From Betaproteobacteria bacterium (GTDB lineage: Bacteria > Pseudomonadota > Gammaproteobacteria > Burkholderiales > Usitatibacteraceae): a stretch of 64,000 bases of DNA. This document shows, piece by piece, positions 35,294 to 45,029 of the stretch. The DNA is taken from the NCBI GenBank assembly GCA_016708825.1, contig JADJEZ010000009.1:62001-126000 (forward strand), read 5' to 3'. The first letter of the stretch is position 1. Each line of letters opens with the position of its first letter. The translations under genes were made by a program, and so were the position numbers. The notes below the pieces were generated by a model that was not told the DNA's origin, ran no database searches, and saw only the letters and a program-made list of their open reading frames with translations.

Positions 35294-36852
35294 TGCGGCC
35301 GATGCAATCCCCTCGCCGCGCCTTCCTCCGCCGCGCCTTCGCCGTGGCCGCCGCCGGATTCCTGGCGCCGGGTGTGGTGCGCGCACAGGTGCGAGCCGGG
35401 ATTCGCGCCTATCCGTTCACGCTGGGCATCGCCTCGGGCGCCCCGACCGCCACGGGTGTCGTGCTGTGGACGCGGCTCGCCCCGGAACCGCTCGCAGGCG
35501 GCGGGCTCGGGCCCGGAAGCATCGACGTGCGCTGGGAGATTGCGCACGACGAGCGGTTCTCCCGCATCGCCAGGCGCGGCACGGCGATCGCGCAAGCCTC
35601 CCGCGCCCACGCCGTCCACGTCGAAGTCGAGGGACTGGATCCCGCGCGCTGGTACCACTACCGATTCATCGCGGGCGGCGAGGCGAGCGCCGTCGGCCGC
35701 ACCCGCACGGCGCCGTCCGCGGGCGCCGGTGACGAGCGGCTCAGGCTCGCGCTGGCTTCCTGCCAGCATTTCGAGCAGGGCTTCTTCGTCGCGCACCGGC
35801 ACCTCGCGGCCGACGCACCCGATCTCGTGGCCTTCGTGGGCGACTACATCTACGAGTCGAGCTGGGGACGCGAGCACGTCCGCAAGCACCGCGCGGGAGA
35901 GCCCCGGTCGCTTGCCGAATACCGCGACCGCTACGCGCAGTACAAGTCCGACGCGGACCTGCAGGCCGCCCATGCCTGCGCGCCGTGGCTCCTCACCTGG
36001 GACGACCACGAGGTGGACAACGACTACGCGAACGACCGCGGCCAGGACCTCGACCCGGACTTCCTCGCGCGCCGGGCCGCGGCCTACCGCGCGTACTTCG
36101 AACACCAGCCCCTTCGCCCCGGCGTGCTGCGGGCCGGCGGAGAGATGCGCCTCTACGGCGAACACGCATGGGGCGCGCTCGCCAACCTCTTCGTCCTCGA
36201 CGACCGCCAGTACCGCGCCCACCAGGCGTGTCCGCGGGCTTCGCGGGGAGGCAGCAACGTCGTGGGGCCGGAGTGCACCGAGCGCACCGAGGAAGGCAGG
36301 ACGATGCTGGGCGCGGCGCAGGAGCGCTGGCTGGGCGATGGCCTCGCGGCTTCGCGGTCGCAATGGAACCTGGTCGTGCAGCAGACCCTCATGGCGCCCG
36401 CGGGACGCGGGGACGGGAAGGGGGTGCGGCACTGGACGGACGGCTGGGACGGCTATCCCCGGGCGCGCGAGCGCTTTCTCGACGCGCTCGTCGCAAGCGG
36501 CGCGGCCAACCCCGTGGTGCTCGGGGGCGACGTGCACGCGAACTACGTGGCGAACCTCCACGCCCGCCCCGGCGACGCGGCCTCCCCCGTGGTCGCGGCC
36601 GAATTCTGCGGAACCTCCATCTCCGCCCAGGGACCGAGTGCGCGAAGCGTAGCCGCCCTTCGCGAAGCCAACCCGCACATCCGATTCGCCGACGGGTCCC
36701 GGCGCGGCTACGGCCTGTTCGACCTGCGGCGCGATCGCCTCGAGGCGCGCCTGCGCGTGGTGGAGACGGTCAAGCTCCCCAATGCCGCGGTATCCACCGC
36801 CGCTACCTTCACCGTCGACGCCGGCCGGCCCGGCGTGGCGGAAGCGCAATAG
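35293..36852 (+). CDS. phoD: PhoD-type alkaline phosphatase, Tat-exported
   Basis: A 519-residue PhoD-family metallophosphoesterase. It starts with a twin-arginine signal (SPRRAFLRRAF then a hydrophobic stretch ending VRAQ), an N-terminal Ig-like domain, and the metal site built from SCQHFEQGFF, VGDYIYE, WDDHEVDNDY and GGDVHANYV. PhoD enzymes hydrolyse phosphodiesters and monoesters with iron and calcium. The start overlaps dsbB (TAATG). No Pho box was seen in the intergenic region ahead of dsbB. Confidence 0.93.
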   Translation: MRPMQSPRRAFLRRAFAVAAAGFLAPGVVRAQVRAGIRAYPFTLGIASGAPTATGVVLWTRLAPEPLAGGGLGPGSIDVRWEIAHDERFSRIARRGTAIAQASRAHAVHVEVEGLDPARWYHYRFIAGGEASAVGRTRTAPSAGAGDERLRLALASCQHFEQGFFVAHRHLAADAPDLVAFVGDYIYESSWGREHVRKHRAGEPRSLAEYRDRYAQYKSDADLQAAHACAPWLLTWDDHEVDNDYANDRGQDLDPDFLARRAAAYRAYFEHQPLRPGVLRAGGEMRLYGEHAWGALANLFVLDDRQYRAHQACPRASRGGSNVVGPECTERTEEGRTMLGAAQERWLGDGLAASRSQWNLVVQQTLMAPAGRGDGKGVRHWTDGWDGYPRARERFLDALVASGAANPVVLGGDVHANYVANLHARPGDAASPVVAAEFCGTSISAQGPSARSVAALREANPHIRFADGSRRGYGLFDLRRDRLEARLRVVETVKLPNAAVSTAATFTVDAGRPGVAEAQ

Positions 36853-36863
36853 GCGCGCGCCCT

Positions 36864-36895
36864 GAAAAGAAAACGCCGCGCGATGCGCGCGGCGT
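36864..36895 (-). terminator. Rho-independent terminator
   Basis: A 9-bp stem, ACGCCGCGC (36873-36881) with GCGCGGCGT (36887-36895), around GATGC is followed on the minus strand by TTTCTTTTC. It ends the small exported-protein gene at 36926. In the plus direction there is no T run, so it does not terminate phoD in the same way. Confidence 0.85.
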
Positions 36896-36925
36896 CCAGT
36901 CCGGCCCGATGTCGCCGGGCAGCGG

Positions 36926-37168
36926 TTACTTGATGTCGAGGATCTTCATGGCCTTGGCGAGCGTGTCCACGGATTCCTGGTGCTTGCCGGACTTGTGCAG
37001 GGTCTCGCCCTCCGCGCGGTACTTCTTCACGTCGTTCATCTGCGCTTCGCTCAGCTTCGGGCTCTTGGCGAGCGCGGCGTCGATCTTCTTCATGTCGGCC
37101 GGGCAGTGGAAGGCAAGGGCCGCGCCCGCGAAGAGCGTCGTGGCCAGTACGGCGAAAAGGCGTTTCAT
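36926..37168 (-). CDS. Small exported helical protein
   Basis: An 80-residue protein: signal peptide (about 1-19, ending LAF) and a short helical domain starting HCPADMKKIDAALAKSP, ending TLAKAMKILDIK. Very similar short proteins are common in betaproteobacteria, but I know of no function. It has its own terminator at 36864-36895, which supports a separately transcribed gene. Confidence 0.82.
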   Translation of the reverse strand: MKRLFAVLATTLFAGAALAFHCPADMKKIDAALAKSPKLSEAQMNDVKKYRAEGETLHKSGKHQESVDTLAKAMKILDIK

Positions 37169-37236
37169 GGTGGAGGGTCCTCTCAGGTTGTGGTGGGCGA
37201 AGCGCGCCGAGTCTAGCGCAGGCGCGGCGGGCGCGC

Positions 37237-38829
37237 ATGATGGCCGGCGCCATGCCTGAAAACCGACTGCCCTTGACGCCGGACGCTCCCCTCGGACCCT
37301 ACGGGCCCGACGCTTACCGGATCGCCACGGGCGCCACCGCGGGCGAGGCGCTCATGGCCCCCGCGCGCTGGCTCTTCGCGTCCGAGACGATCGCGGTTCC
37401 CGCGGCCGGGCCCCATGCCGGGTTCGCCCGGTCGCTGGATCCGTTCGAGGATCTCGCGGCGTGGAGCGCCGATCCCGGCCCGCTTACCCGCGCGCCGCTC
37501 GTCTGGATCGCCGCCCCGGAGCGCCGGGCCGGCGTGCGCATCGGCGCCGACGGCCTGCGCTTCGAGGTTTCCGGCCGCGAAGCGCCGCTCGCGCTCGTGC
37601 CGAAGATCGCGCTGAACCGCTCGTGGGCGGATGCGTCCACGTTCCGCTATCTCCATGGGCGCACGGTCACGATGCGCGGCGCGACCGGCCCTGCCGGGCA
37701 ATTCGTCGCCCGCACGCTCTGGCCCGAGGACTGGCGGGTTGACGAGGCCGCACCGGCCGTCGCCGCCTCGCGCTCGCGCACGCCGAAGCTCGCGATCCGC
37801 GGCCTCATGCGCAGTGCGCCACGCGCCGGCGCGAACGCGCCCCCCGAGACGCACCCCGTATGGGAGCGCGAGCCGGGCCGCCGCGACTGGTCCGGCCGTC
37901 CGGTGCTGGCACTCGTGCTGAGCGGCGCCCAGGGCGACGACGACGAGGCCTGGGGCGGGCATTTCGCCTTCGCCACCGGCCGCCTTGGCGAGGACGGGCG
38001 TCTCTCGGATCTCCTCGTCGCCAATTTCTACACGCTCGACGCCGAAAGCGAGAAGGGCACGCTTTCCGCGCCCGTCCCGCTCGACAACTACCTCGCCGAC
38101 GTGAACAGCGGGCAGGGGTGGTACCGGCCCTCGTATGTGATGCTCGCGATCCTCTCGGACGATCGCGCGACGGCATTGCTGCAGGGCGCGCTGAACCGCC
38201 TGTACCTGCAGTTCTGGCGGCGCCAGCTCGCGTACCGGCACGCGACGATGAACTGCGCCGCGATCAGCGTGGACACCGCGCGCGCGCTGGGCTGGAACCT
38301 CGGGGCTCGCCTGCCCTCCTCCACCCTCCTCGCCTGGCTCTCGATCCCCGCGAAGCTCTTCGCCGAGGGCAGCGTCCCCGCGGCGCGCATCGCCTACGAA
38401 TACCTGACCGAGGACCGCACCCGCCTCATGCCGGCGGCGAGCTTCGAGGAGGCCGTATTCAGCCTGCTGCGGCTCGCGCGCGAGGGCGCGCAGCCCGGGG
38501 ACGGCGCGCTCGCGGGGATGCTGGCCGCGGATCTCGTGGCGCTGGTGGGGGTGCGCCTTCCGCAGATCCCGTCGTCGCGGCCGTTCGGCACCTGGCCCGT
38601 GGCCAATCCGCGCGAGTTCCTCACCGTGATTCCGCGCGACCCGGACGATTGGCAGGTGGTGCCTGTGCCGCTGCGCCCGTTTCCTGCGCACCTGCGCGAC
38701 GCGGACCTGCGCGAGCCGCCGCCGCGGCGCTCCACGTGGCCGCTCGTGGCCTGGACGCTCGCCGGCGTGGCGCCGCTCGCCTGGGTCGCGGGGCTCGCCT
38801 GGCGCGCCTTGCGCAGGGCGCTGCGGTGA
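37237..38829 (+). CDS. Predicted papain-fold membrane-anchored protein
   Basis: A 530-residue protein with one membrane helix at the C terminus (about 505-527). In the middle it has WGGHFAFATG (His242), VANFYTLDAESEKG and later MNCAAIS (Cys340), a His-then-Cys order like permuted papain-fold proteins such as DUF4105. A cysteine-hydrolase role is a weak inference; no close family is recognised. Three in-frame ATG codons (37237, 37240, 37252) are possible. It converges on the TauE gene with 1 base between the stop codons. Confidence 0.75.
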   Translation: MMAGAMPENRLPLTPDAPLGPYGPDAYRIATGATAGEALMAPARWLFASETIAVPAAGPHAGFARSLDPFEDLAAWSADPGPLTRAPLVWIAAPERRAGVRIGADGLRFEVSGREAPLALVPKIALNRSWADASTFRYLHGRTVTMRGATGPAGQFVARTLWPEDWRVDEAAPAVAASRSRTPKLAIRGLMRSAPRAGANAPPETHPVWEREPGRRDWSGRPVLALVLSGAQGDDDEAWGGHFAFATGRLGEDGRLSDLLVANFYTLDAESEKGTLSAPVPLDNYLADVNSGQGWYRPSYVMLAILSDDRATALLQGALNRLYLQFWRRQLAYRHATMNCAAISVDTARALGWNLGARLPSSTLLAWLSIPAKLFAEGSVPAARIAYEYLTEDRTRLMPAASFEEAVFSLLRLAREGAQPGDGALAGMLAADLVALVGVRLPQIPSSRPFGTWPVANPREFLTVIPRDPDDWQVVPVPLRPFPAHLRDADLREPPPRRSTWPLVAWTLAGVAPLAWVAGLAWRALRRALR

Positions 38830-38830
38830 A

Positions 38831-39589
38831 TCAGGCGGCCATGCCGCGCACGCCGTCCCAGAGGAGCTTCACGCCCACGACCACGAGCATCGTGTAGGCG
38901 ATGCGGTAGAAGAGCTCCTGCGACATCCGGCGCAGGAGCCACACGCCGAGCCCGATCCCCACGGGCGCGAGCGGCGCGAGCACGAGGGAGGTGAGGAGGT
39001 TTCGCGCGTCGAAGAGCCCGAGCCAGAAATAGGGCCCGACCTTCGCCGCGTTGATGACCGCGAAGAAGATCACCGTGGTGCCCACCAGCACGGCCCGGTC
39101 CAGCTTGAGCGGCAGGAGATAGACATTGAGCGGCGGCCCGCCGGCGTGGGCGATCGTGCTGGTGAGTCCCGCGACGGTGGACCAGAAAAACCCCTTGGGC
39201 CGCGAGGGAGCCGCGGCCGGCGCCTTGGTCCCGCCCAGGCGCAGGCGGTGCGCGACGAAGACGATCGCCATCGCGCCGAGCAGCACCCGGACCATGGCCT
39301 CGCTGAAATGGCGGAAGGTGAGCGCACCGAGCGCGATGCCCGTCACGCCCCCGGCGAGCAGCAGCAGGAGGTTGCCGCGGTGGAAGGTCCCCCGGTAGGC
39401 GAGGAGCCCGGTCACGTCCATCACCAGAAGGATCGGCAGCATGATCGCCGCGGCCTGCGGCGTGGGCACCACGAGCGCCACCATCGGCGTGGCCATGAGC
39501 CCCAGGCCGCTGCCGAAGCCGCCCTTGGACACGCCCATGATCAGCACGGCGGGAATCGCCACCGCGAAGAAAAGCGGATCGGTGATCAC
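38831..39589 (-). CDS. TauE/SafE-family membrane transporter
   Basis: A 252-residue protein with about eight membrane helices. GVSKGGFGSG in the first loop and STIAHAGGPPLNVYLLP in the second half are TauE/SafE hallmarks. Family members export sulfite, sulfoacetate or similar anions; the substrate here is not known. The GTG start overlaps the TGA of the SDR gene (GTGA). Confidence 0.92.
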   Translation of the reverse strand: MITDPLFFAVAIPAVLIMGVSKGGFGSGLGLMATPMVALVVPTPQAAAIMLPILLVMDVTGLLAYRGTFHRGNLLLLLAGGVTGIALGALTFRHFSEAMVRVLLGAMAIVFVAHRLRLGGTKAPAAAPSRPKGFFWSTVAGLTSTIAHAGGPPLNVYLLPLKLDRAVLVGTTVIFFAVINAAKVGPYFWLGLFDARNLLTSLVLAPLAPVGIGLGVWLLRRMSQELFYRIAYTMLVVVGVKLLWDGVRGMAA

Positions 39590-40323
39590 GCGCCGAGCGT
39601 GCGCAGGTCGGCGACGGGCTCGGCGAAGAGCTTCCCGCTTCTCTCGAGGCGAAGGATGTCGGCTGCCACGTCCGCGGGATCTCTCAGCTCGCCCGCGGCC
39701 TTCATCTGCCGGAAGCGCTCGACGTCCACGAACTCCTCGGGGCTGGCGCTTCGCACCACGCCCTGCATGGGCGTGTCGATGACGCCGGGCGCGAGGCTCA
39801 CCACCTCCACGCCGGTGCGCGCGGTCTGCGCTTCCAGCGCCGCCACGCGCGAGACCATGTCCATGCCCGCCTTGGCGGCGCAGTAGGCGCCCCAGCCGAA
39901 GATCGGGCGGCGGCCGGCGCCGGAGGAGATGTTGATCACGCGCCGCAGTTTCGCGCTCGTCTCGGTGGCGAGGAGAAAGCGGCGCATGAGGAGGATGGGC
40001 GCCGTGAAGTTCACCGCGAGGGCGCGTTCGAGCTCCTCGGCGGGGACGCGGTCGACCATGCCCACGGGCGAGATCACGCCCGCGTTGTTCACGAGAACGG
40101 CCTTGGCGAAGCGCTTGCCCCGGAGCCTTTCCTCGACGCGGTCGAAGGCCGACTCGATCGCGCGCGGGTCGGCGAGGTCGGCGAAGAGCTGCGCCCCGCC
40201 CGGTATCGGCCCGTCGGGCGAGCGGCCCAGCCCGATCAGCTCGATGTCCGGCTCGTCGCCCAGCTGAGCGACGAGCGCGTGGCCCAGCCCTCTGGTGTGG
40301 CCGGTGACGATGTAGAGATCCAT
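39586..40323 (-). CDS. SDR-family oxidoreductase
   Basis: A 245-residue SDR: cofactor site TGHTRGLG at the N terminus, NNAGVISPVG, the Ser of SSGAGRR, and catalytic YCAAK. The Asp-containing FADLADP suits NAD(P) binding. The substrate is unknown; benzil reductase-like proteins have a similar start. It is coupled to the TauE gene. Confidence 0.92.
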   Translation of the reverse strand: MDLYIVTGHTRGLGHALVAQLGDEPDIELIGLGRSPDGPIPGGAQLFADLADPRAIESAFDRVEERLRGKRFAKAVLVNNAGVISPVGMVDRVPAEELERALAVNFTAPILLMRRFLLATETSAKLRRVINISSGAGRRPIFGWGAYCAAKAGMDMVSRVAALEAQTARTGVEVVSLAPGVIDTPMQGVVRSASPEEFVDVERFRQMKAAGELRDPADVAADILRLERSGKLFAEPVADLRTLGA

Positions 40324-40381
40324 GTGCGCGAGAAGGTGTCGGGCCGCGAGGCGCGACCGGGCCTCATTCTGCCAGACCCCG

Positions 40382-42261
40382 CTACCCCATGCCCGCGATC
40401 ACGCTCGCGATGGTCGCGCGGTCGACGTCGAATCCGCCGTGCGTCGTGCTCGCGGTATCCGCCCCGGGCGCGGTGAGCACCTTCACGGATCTCTTGCGCG
40501 CGAGATCCGCGGGAAAGTGCTTCTCCATGCCGACGATCGGCACCTCGCGCCCGCCCTCGAAGGAATTCGAGACCAGGTAGAGGAGCGAGCGGCCGTAGCC
40601 CAGGATGGGCCGGCAGGTCGGATCCTGCCGTTCCGCCGCGTCGGTGAGGTGGTATTCGCGCAAGCGCTTCATGGCCGCTCTCGACCCACGGACGCACGCG
40701 CTCGTCGAAGGTGTCGACGCGCAGCGCGGGCGCCATGAAGCTCACGCTCGCGAACTCCCACTCCTGCGCGGCGAGCCGGTCGATGAGATAGGCGTGGACG
40801 ATGGAGCCGGCCGAGTGCCCGACCAGGTGCAGGCGCACCGGATGGCGCGCCGCCACGGGCGACTCCGCGAGGTGCTTCAGGAGGAGGCGAATGCACGCAT
40901 CGGGCTCCACGGAGAGCGCCTGCGCGTTCTGCTTCATCTCGCCCCACAGCATCGCGCCCGCGGGCGCGAGGAGCCCCTTCCAGGCGCGCATTCCACCACT
41001 TGCCCACGGATTCGAGCGGGCCGGCCGTCGGCCGCGGCGCGGCCTTCACGAGGTCCTCCAGGCGCCCCTTGAGCGTCGACCACAGATCCGATTCCCACAT
41101 GAGGAAGACCGGGAAGCGCCGCGCCGCGTAGAGCGCGGGCCACCATTTCGCGAACGTGTCGGCCGCGTCGCTCTCGCCCACCAGCCCGCCGTGCGCGTAG
41201 AGGCAGAGGTCGATCGGCTCGCCCGCCTTCACGCCCCAGTCCTTGCTCGCGGCTTCGAGGTAGTCGTTCACGAGCGCCCGGACATCGTCCTCGCCGGTGC
41301 GAAAGGCGCCGGAACCGGAGAGGCGGCCGTTGTTCTCCATGTCGATCACGTAGGGGGCGAGCTGGTGGCGCGCCAGCACCTGGTCGGAGGAAAACGCGCG
41401 CCCCTTCCCGCCGCGCGCCGGCGCGGGCGAGGAGGCCACGGCGCGATGCTCCTCGGTGACGACGCCGAGCTGCGCCACCCAGCAGTCCATCGCGTGCTCG
41501 AGCCAGTCCGCATAGGTGAGCGTGGCAAGTCCTCCGTCGCCCCAGTCCTCCCCCCAGGAGTTGTGCACGAGGAAGCCGCGCGCGTCGTAGCCCACGATCG
41601 CGAACGCGTGGCCGCCGTCGTCCGGCTTCGCCTTGCGAAAGGGGATCACCCAGTCCTTGCGCGACTTCGCCTTCCGGTCTTCCAGCCACCCGTCGTGGCA
41701 GACCGCGCTCGCGTAGAGGACGCCGGCCTCGTTCAATGCCACGTGCATGTCGGTGACCGAGCGCGTGTCGAGCCGGTAGTAGGCGCCGAGGGGACGGTTG
41801 ACCGCGTCCAGCCACCAGTCCTCGCCGGGGATAGTGGTGGCCGTGGGCATGTCGATCTCGCGCCACAGGCGCAACGCGCAGGCCCCGTGGCGGTGCCAGC
41901 CCTTGAGCGCCCCGCGCAGGCTCGACCCGGCATCCTCCGCCCCCGGGAACTCGTCGTAGCGCCGCGCCATGGAGTAGAGCATCCACGGCGACACCGCCGC
42001 CTCCGTCCTGCGGCCCGACTGCTGCAGCAGGCAGTTCATCACGACGGCGAGGGAGAAGCCCGTGCAGGCGCTGGTGCTTGCCTGGTCCAGGACCGGGAGC
42101 TTCGCCTTCGCGCGGTACGCGGGCGGCGGCACGAGGGCGACGGAGGGCTGGTACGGCCGGTCGCGCAGGTCGACCTTGTCGGGCGAGACGTTGCGAACCG
42201 GGCGTTTCGCCGCGGCGGAACGGGATGGCGCGCGCTTCGCGCGCCGCGATTTGGAAGCCAT
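40382..42261 (-). CDS. Papain-like peptidase fused to lipase-like domain, frameshifted
   Basis: About 626 residues if two frame breaks are repaired. Residues about 30-290 are a C1A papain domain with Cys66 (ASTSACTGFS), His218 (DDGGHAFAIVGY) and Asn234 (HNSWGEDWGDGG). A second part has YAHGGLVGE, HLVGHSAGSIVHAYL and a late THGGFDVD, which look like the oxyanion loop, nucleophile and His of an alpha/beta hydrolase. One extra G/C at 40974-40977 and one at 40673-40676 restore a single frame. The N terminus is very basic with no signal peptide. Such a peptidase-esterase fusion is unusual. Confidence 0.75.
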
Positions 42262-42491
42262 GGCGTCTCCTGGGCTCGAAGCGGCGTACGACCCGGGCCA
42301 CGCCTGCCGGGCGCCGCGGGAATCCGGCAGGCCGCTCCGGTCCCGGGGGTTCCCCGAAGGGCCGATTGACCGGGACCGGCGAGGTGGTGAGAATACAGAC
42401 GTTACCGCCCGCGCGACAGTTTCTGCCAGGTGTTCGTCGCGGGCGCCGCTCCGGAGTCCACGGCTTTCACGGTCCAGTCCAGGAGGCGCCA

Positions 42492-42677
42492 ATGATCGGC
42501 AAGGTCGCCATCGCAGCCGCATCCGGTACCGCTTTCGGCGTGTTGCTCTGCAAGGTCCTGCCGAAGGGATGGCCGCTGTGGCAGGAGGCGATCGCGGTGG
42601 CGGCGATATGCGTGGCCGTCTTCGCCGTGCTGAGCATCCTCGGGCACCGGGTCGACGCGGGCGACAACCCGAAGTAG
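42492..42677 (+). CDS. Small two-helix membrane protein
   Basis: A 61-residue protein with two predicted membrane helices (about 4-22 and 31-50) and a short charged tail. A strong ribosome site (AGGAGG) lies 5 bases before the ATG at 42492, which supports it as a real gene. It matches no family I know. Confidence 0.7.
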   Translation: MIGKVAIAAASGTAFGVLLCKVLPKGWPLWQEAIAVAAICVAVFAVLSILGHRVDAGDNPK

Positions 42678-42779
42678 GCACGGCCGGCGTTTCGTGCGCA
42701 CCCCGCGCGAAGCGCGCGTTTGACCCCGCCCGCCGCGGCCGACAGAATGTCGGTTCTGCCTTGCCTGCGGATCCGGTCC

Positions 42780-43235
42780 ATGAGGTTTCTCGTCTTCCTG
42801 CTGGTCTTCTCCCCGTTCGCGCTGGCCGACGAATCGGGACTGCTGCGCTGCCGCGCCATCCAGGATCCCGCCGCCCGGCTCGCCTGCTACGACGCGCTCG
42901 CCGTGCCTGCGCCCACGCCACGCGCCGTTTCGCCGCAGGTCACTTCGCCGCGCGCCGCGCCGGCGCCCACGCCCGAGCAGTTCGGCCTGGAACGGCCGCG
43001 CTTCCAGGACCAGATCGAAGCGATCGAGAGCACGATTGCCGGCCGTTTCGACGGCTGGGGGCCGAACGACCGCATCCGCCTCGCCAATGGGCAGGTCTGG
43101 CAGGTCGCCGACGGCAGTTCCGGCGCGCACTGGATAGAAAACCCCAAGGTTCGCGTGCGTCGCGGGATGCTCGGTGCGTTCTTTCTCGAGATCGAGGGCA
43201 CCAACCGCTCGCCGCGCGTGCAGCGCGTCCAGTAG
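42780..43235 (+). CDS. Exported protein, unknown
   Basis: A 151-residue protein with a signal peptide (about 1-16, ending ALA). Early in the mature part CRAIQDPAARLACYDAL has the Cys-spaced motif seen at the N terminus of several small envelope proteins. Pro-rich linker, then a small beta domain (WQVADGSSGAHWI, VRRGMLGAFFLEI). It is 10 bases ahead of the yajD gene and may be in one transcript with it. Confidence 0.75.
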   Translation: MRFLVFLLVFSPFALADESGLLRCRAIQDPAARLACYDALAVPAPTPRAVSPQVTSPRAAPAPTPEQFGLERPRFQDQIEAIESTIAGRFDGWGPNDRIRLANGQVWQVADGSSGAHWIENPKVRVRRGMLGAFFLEIEGTNRSPRVQRVQ

Positions 43236-43245
43236 CGCTTGCGCC

Positions 43246-43599
43246 ATGGCTGATGCCGGAAAGCTCGACCGCCTCGTCGCCGATGCCCGGCGCGCGGCCG
43301 ACGAGCGCAGCCTCACCTACCGCGAGCGGGCGCTCGGGATCTATCCCTGGGTCTGCGGACGCTGCGCGCGCAGCTTCACGCGCGCCAACCTGCGCGAGCT
43401 CACCGTCCACCACCGCGACCACAATCACGACAACAACCCGCCCGACGGCAGCAACTGGGAGCTGCTGTGCCTCTACTGCCACGACAACGAGCACCAGCGC
43501 CAGCTCGAGGCCGGCGGGAGCGCCGGCGCGACGGATGCGAAGGCGGCCACCCATTCGCCGTTCGCCGACCTGAAGGCGAGGCTCGAGCGCGGAAAGTAG
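43246..43599 (+). CDS. yajD: HNH nuclease YajD-like
   Basis: A 117-residue YajD-type HNH protein: zinc Cys pairs CGRC and CLYC, and the core LTVHHRDHNHDNNPPDGSNWELL with the paired catalytic His. HNH proteins cut DNA; the role of YajD is not established. The length and sequence match E. coli YajD closely. Confidence 0.92.
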   Translation: MADAGKLDRLVADARRAADERSLTYRERALGIYPWVCGRCARSFTRANLRELTVHHRDHNHDNNPPDGSNWELLCLYCHDNEHQRQLEAGGSAGATDAKAATHSPFADLKARLERGK

Positions 43600-43686
43600 C
43601 GCCCCTTCCGCGAAGGCCGCGCGGCGTGCTGTGGGATACTGGCGGCAGATTCCGCTTCCCGCGATCGCGCAGCCGAACACCACGCC

Positions 43687-44346
43687 ATGCGAACCCTCTC
43701 CCACCTCTTCGACAACAACCGGTCCTGGTCGGAGCGCATCCGCGAGAGCGACCCCGCGTTCTTCAGCAAGCTCTCGGGGCAGCAGTCCCCCGCCTACCTG
43801 TGGATCGGCTGCGCGGACAGCCGCGTGCCCGCCAACGACATCGTGGGCCTGCTCCCGGGCGAGCTCTTCGTGCACCGCAACGTCGCCAACGTCGTCGTGC
43901 ACACCGATCTCAACTGCCTGTCGGTCATCCAGTTCGCGGTCGACATCCTCAAGGTTCGCCACATCATCGTGTGCGGCCACTACGGCTGCGGCGGCGTGCG
44001 CGCTGCGCTCGAGGGCGACCGGCTCGGCCTCGTGGAGAACTGGCTGCGCCACGTCCAGGACGTGCGCGACAAGCACGCGGACATCCTCGCGGTGCTCGCC
44101 GAGGCCGCGGCGCGCGCCAACCGCCTGTGCGAATTGAACGTGATCTCGCAGGTGGTGAACGTGTGCGGGACCTCGATCGTGCGCGACGCCTGGGAACGCG
44201 GCCAGGACCTCAGCGTCCACGGCTGGATCTACGGCCTGCAGGACGGGCTGCTGCGCGACCTGGGCATGACCGTGTGCACGCTTTCCGAAGTGGAGACGCA
44301 GCACGCCCAGGCGCTCGCGTCCCTGGCCCCGGAGGGCGGCCCGTGA
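43687..44346 (+). CDS. can: Beta-class carbonic anhydrase
   Basis: A 219-residue beta-carbonic anhydrase. Zinc ligands Cys42, His98 and Cys101, with Asp44 and Arg46 (CADSR, CGHYGCGG), fall at the same numbers as in E. coli Can. It hydrates CO2 to bicarbonate. The TGA stop overlaps the GTG start of the O-methyltransferase (GTGA). It starts with a family-typical NNRSWSERIRESDP. Confidence 0.97.
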   Translation: MRTLSHLFDNNRSWSERIRESDPAFFSKLSGQQSPAYLWIGCADSRVPANDIVGLLPGELFVHRNVANVVVHTDLNCLSVIQFAVDILKVRHIIVCGHYGCGGVRAALEGDRLGLVENWLRHVQDVRDKHADILAVLAEAAARANRLCELNVISQVVNVCGTSIVRDAWERGQDLSVHGWIYGLQDGLLRDLGMTVCTLSEVETQHAQALASLAPEGGP

Positions 44347-45029
44347 CGGAGGTCGCGACGGGCGAGGACACCTGGGACGCCGTAGACCGGTACCTCACCG
44401 AGGTCCTGGTGCAGCCCGACGCCGTCCTCGAGGCGGCGCTGCGCGATGCGGCGCAGGCGGGCCTGCCCGCGATCAGCGTGTCGCCGCCGCAGGGGAAGTT
44501 CCTGAACCTGCTCGCGCGCGTGCAGGGCGCGAGGAACATCCTCGAGATCGGCACGCTGGGCGGCTACAGCGCCATCTGGCTCGCCCGCGCGTTGCCGCCG
44601 GGAGGAGGTCGCCTCGTCACGCTCGAAGTGGATCCGAAGCACGCCGAGATCGCGCGCGCCAACCTCGCCCGCGCGGGCTTCGCCCACATCGCGCAGGTGC
44701 GCCTGGGGCGGGCCATCGACACCCTGCCGGAACTCGAAAGCGAGGGCGCCGGCCCCTTCGACCTCATCTTCATCGACGCCGACAAGCCCTCGAACCCGGA
44801 GTACTTCGACTGGGCGCTGAAGCTCTCCCGGCGCGGCACGGTGATCGTCGTGGACAACGTGGTGCGAGGCGGCGCCGTCGCCGATGCCGCGAGCCGGGAT
44901 GCGGCGGTTCTCGGCGTGCGCCGGCTCAACCGGATGATGGGTTCGGAAAAGCGCGTGTCCGCGACCGCGCTGCAGACCGTGGGGAGCAAGGGCTACGACG
45001 GTTTCTCCATCGCCCTCGTGATCGGTTGA
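44343..45029 (+). CDS. SAM-dependent O-methyltransferase
   Basis: A 228-residue class I methyltransferase of the CCoAOMT-like group: LEIGTLGGYSAIWLARALP is the SAM loop, TLEVDPKHAEIARANL follows, and metal-binding FIDADKPSN and VVDNVVRGG are present. It probably methylates a catechol hydroxyl. The GTG start at 44343 overlaps the carbonic anhydrase stop; its own TGA overlaps the next ATG (TGATG). Confidence 0.92.
   Translation: MTEVATGEDTWDAVDRYLTEVLVQPDAVLEAALRDAAQAGLPAISVSPPQGKFLNLLARVQGARNILEIGTLGGYSAIWLARALPPGGGRLVTLEVDPKHAEIARANLARAGFAHIAQVRLGRAIDTLPELESEGAGPFDLIFIDADKPSNPEYFDWALKLSRRGTVIVVDNVVRGGAVADAASRDAAVLGVRRLNRMMGSEKRVSATALQTVGSKGYDGFSIALVIG

Noticed and set aside
36864..36895. Bidirectional terminator also serving phoD.
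   Set aside because: In the plus direction the stem is followed by CCAGTCC with no T run, so only the minus direction is supported.
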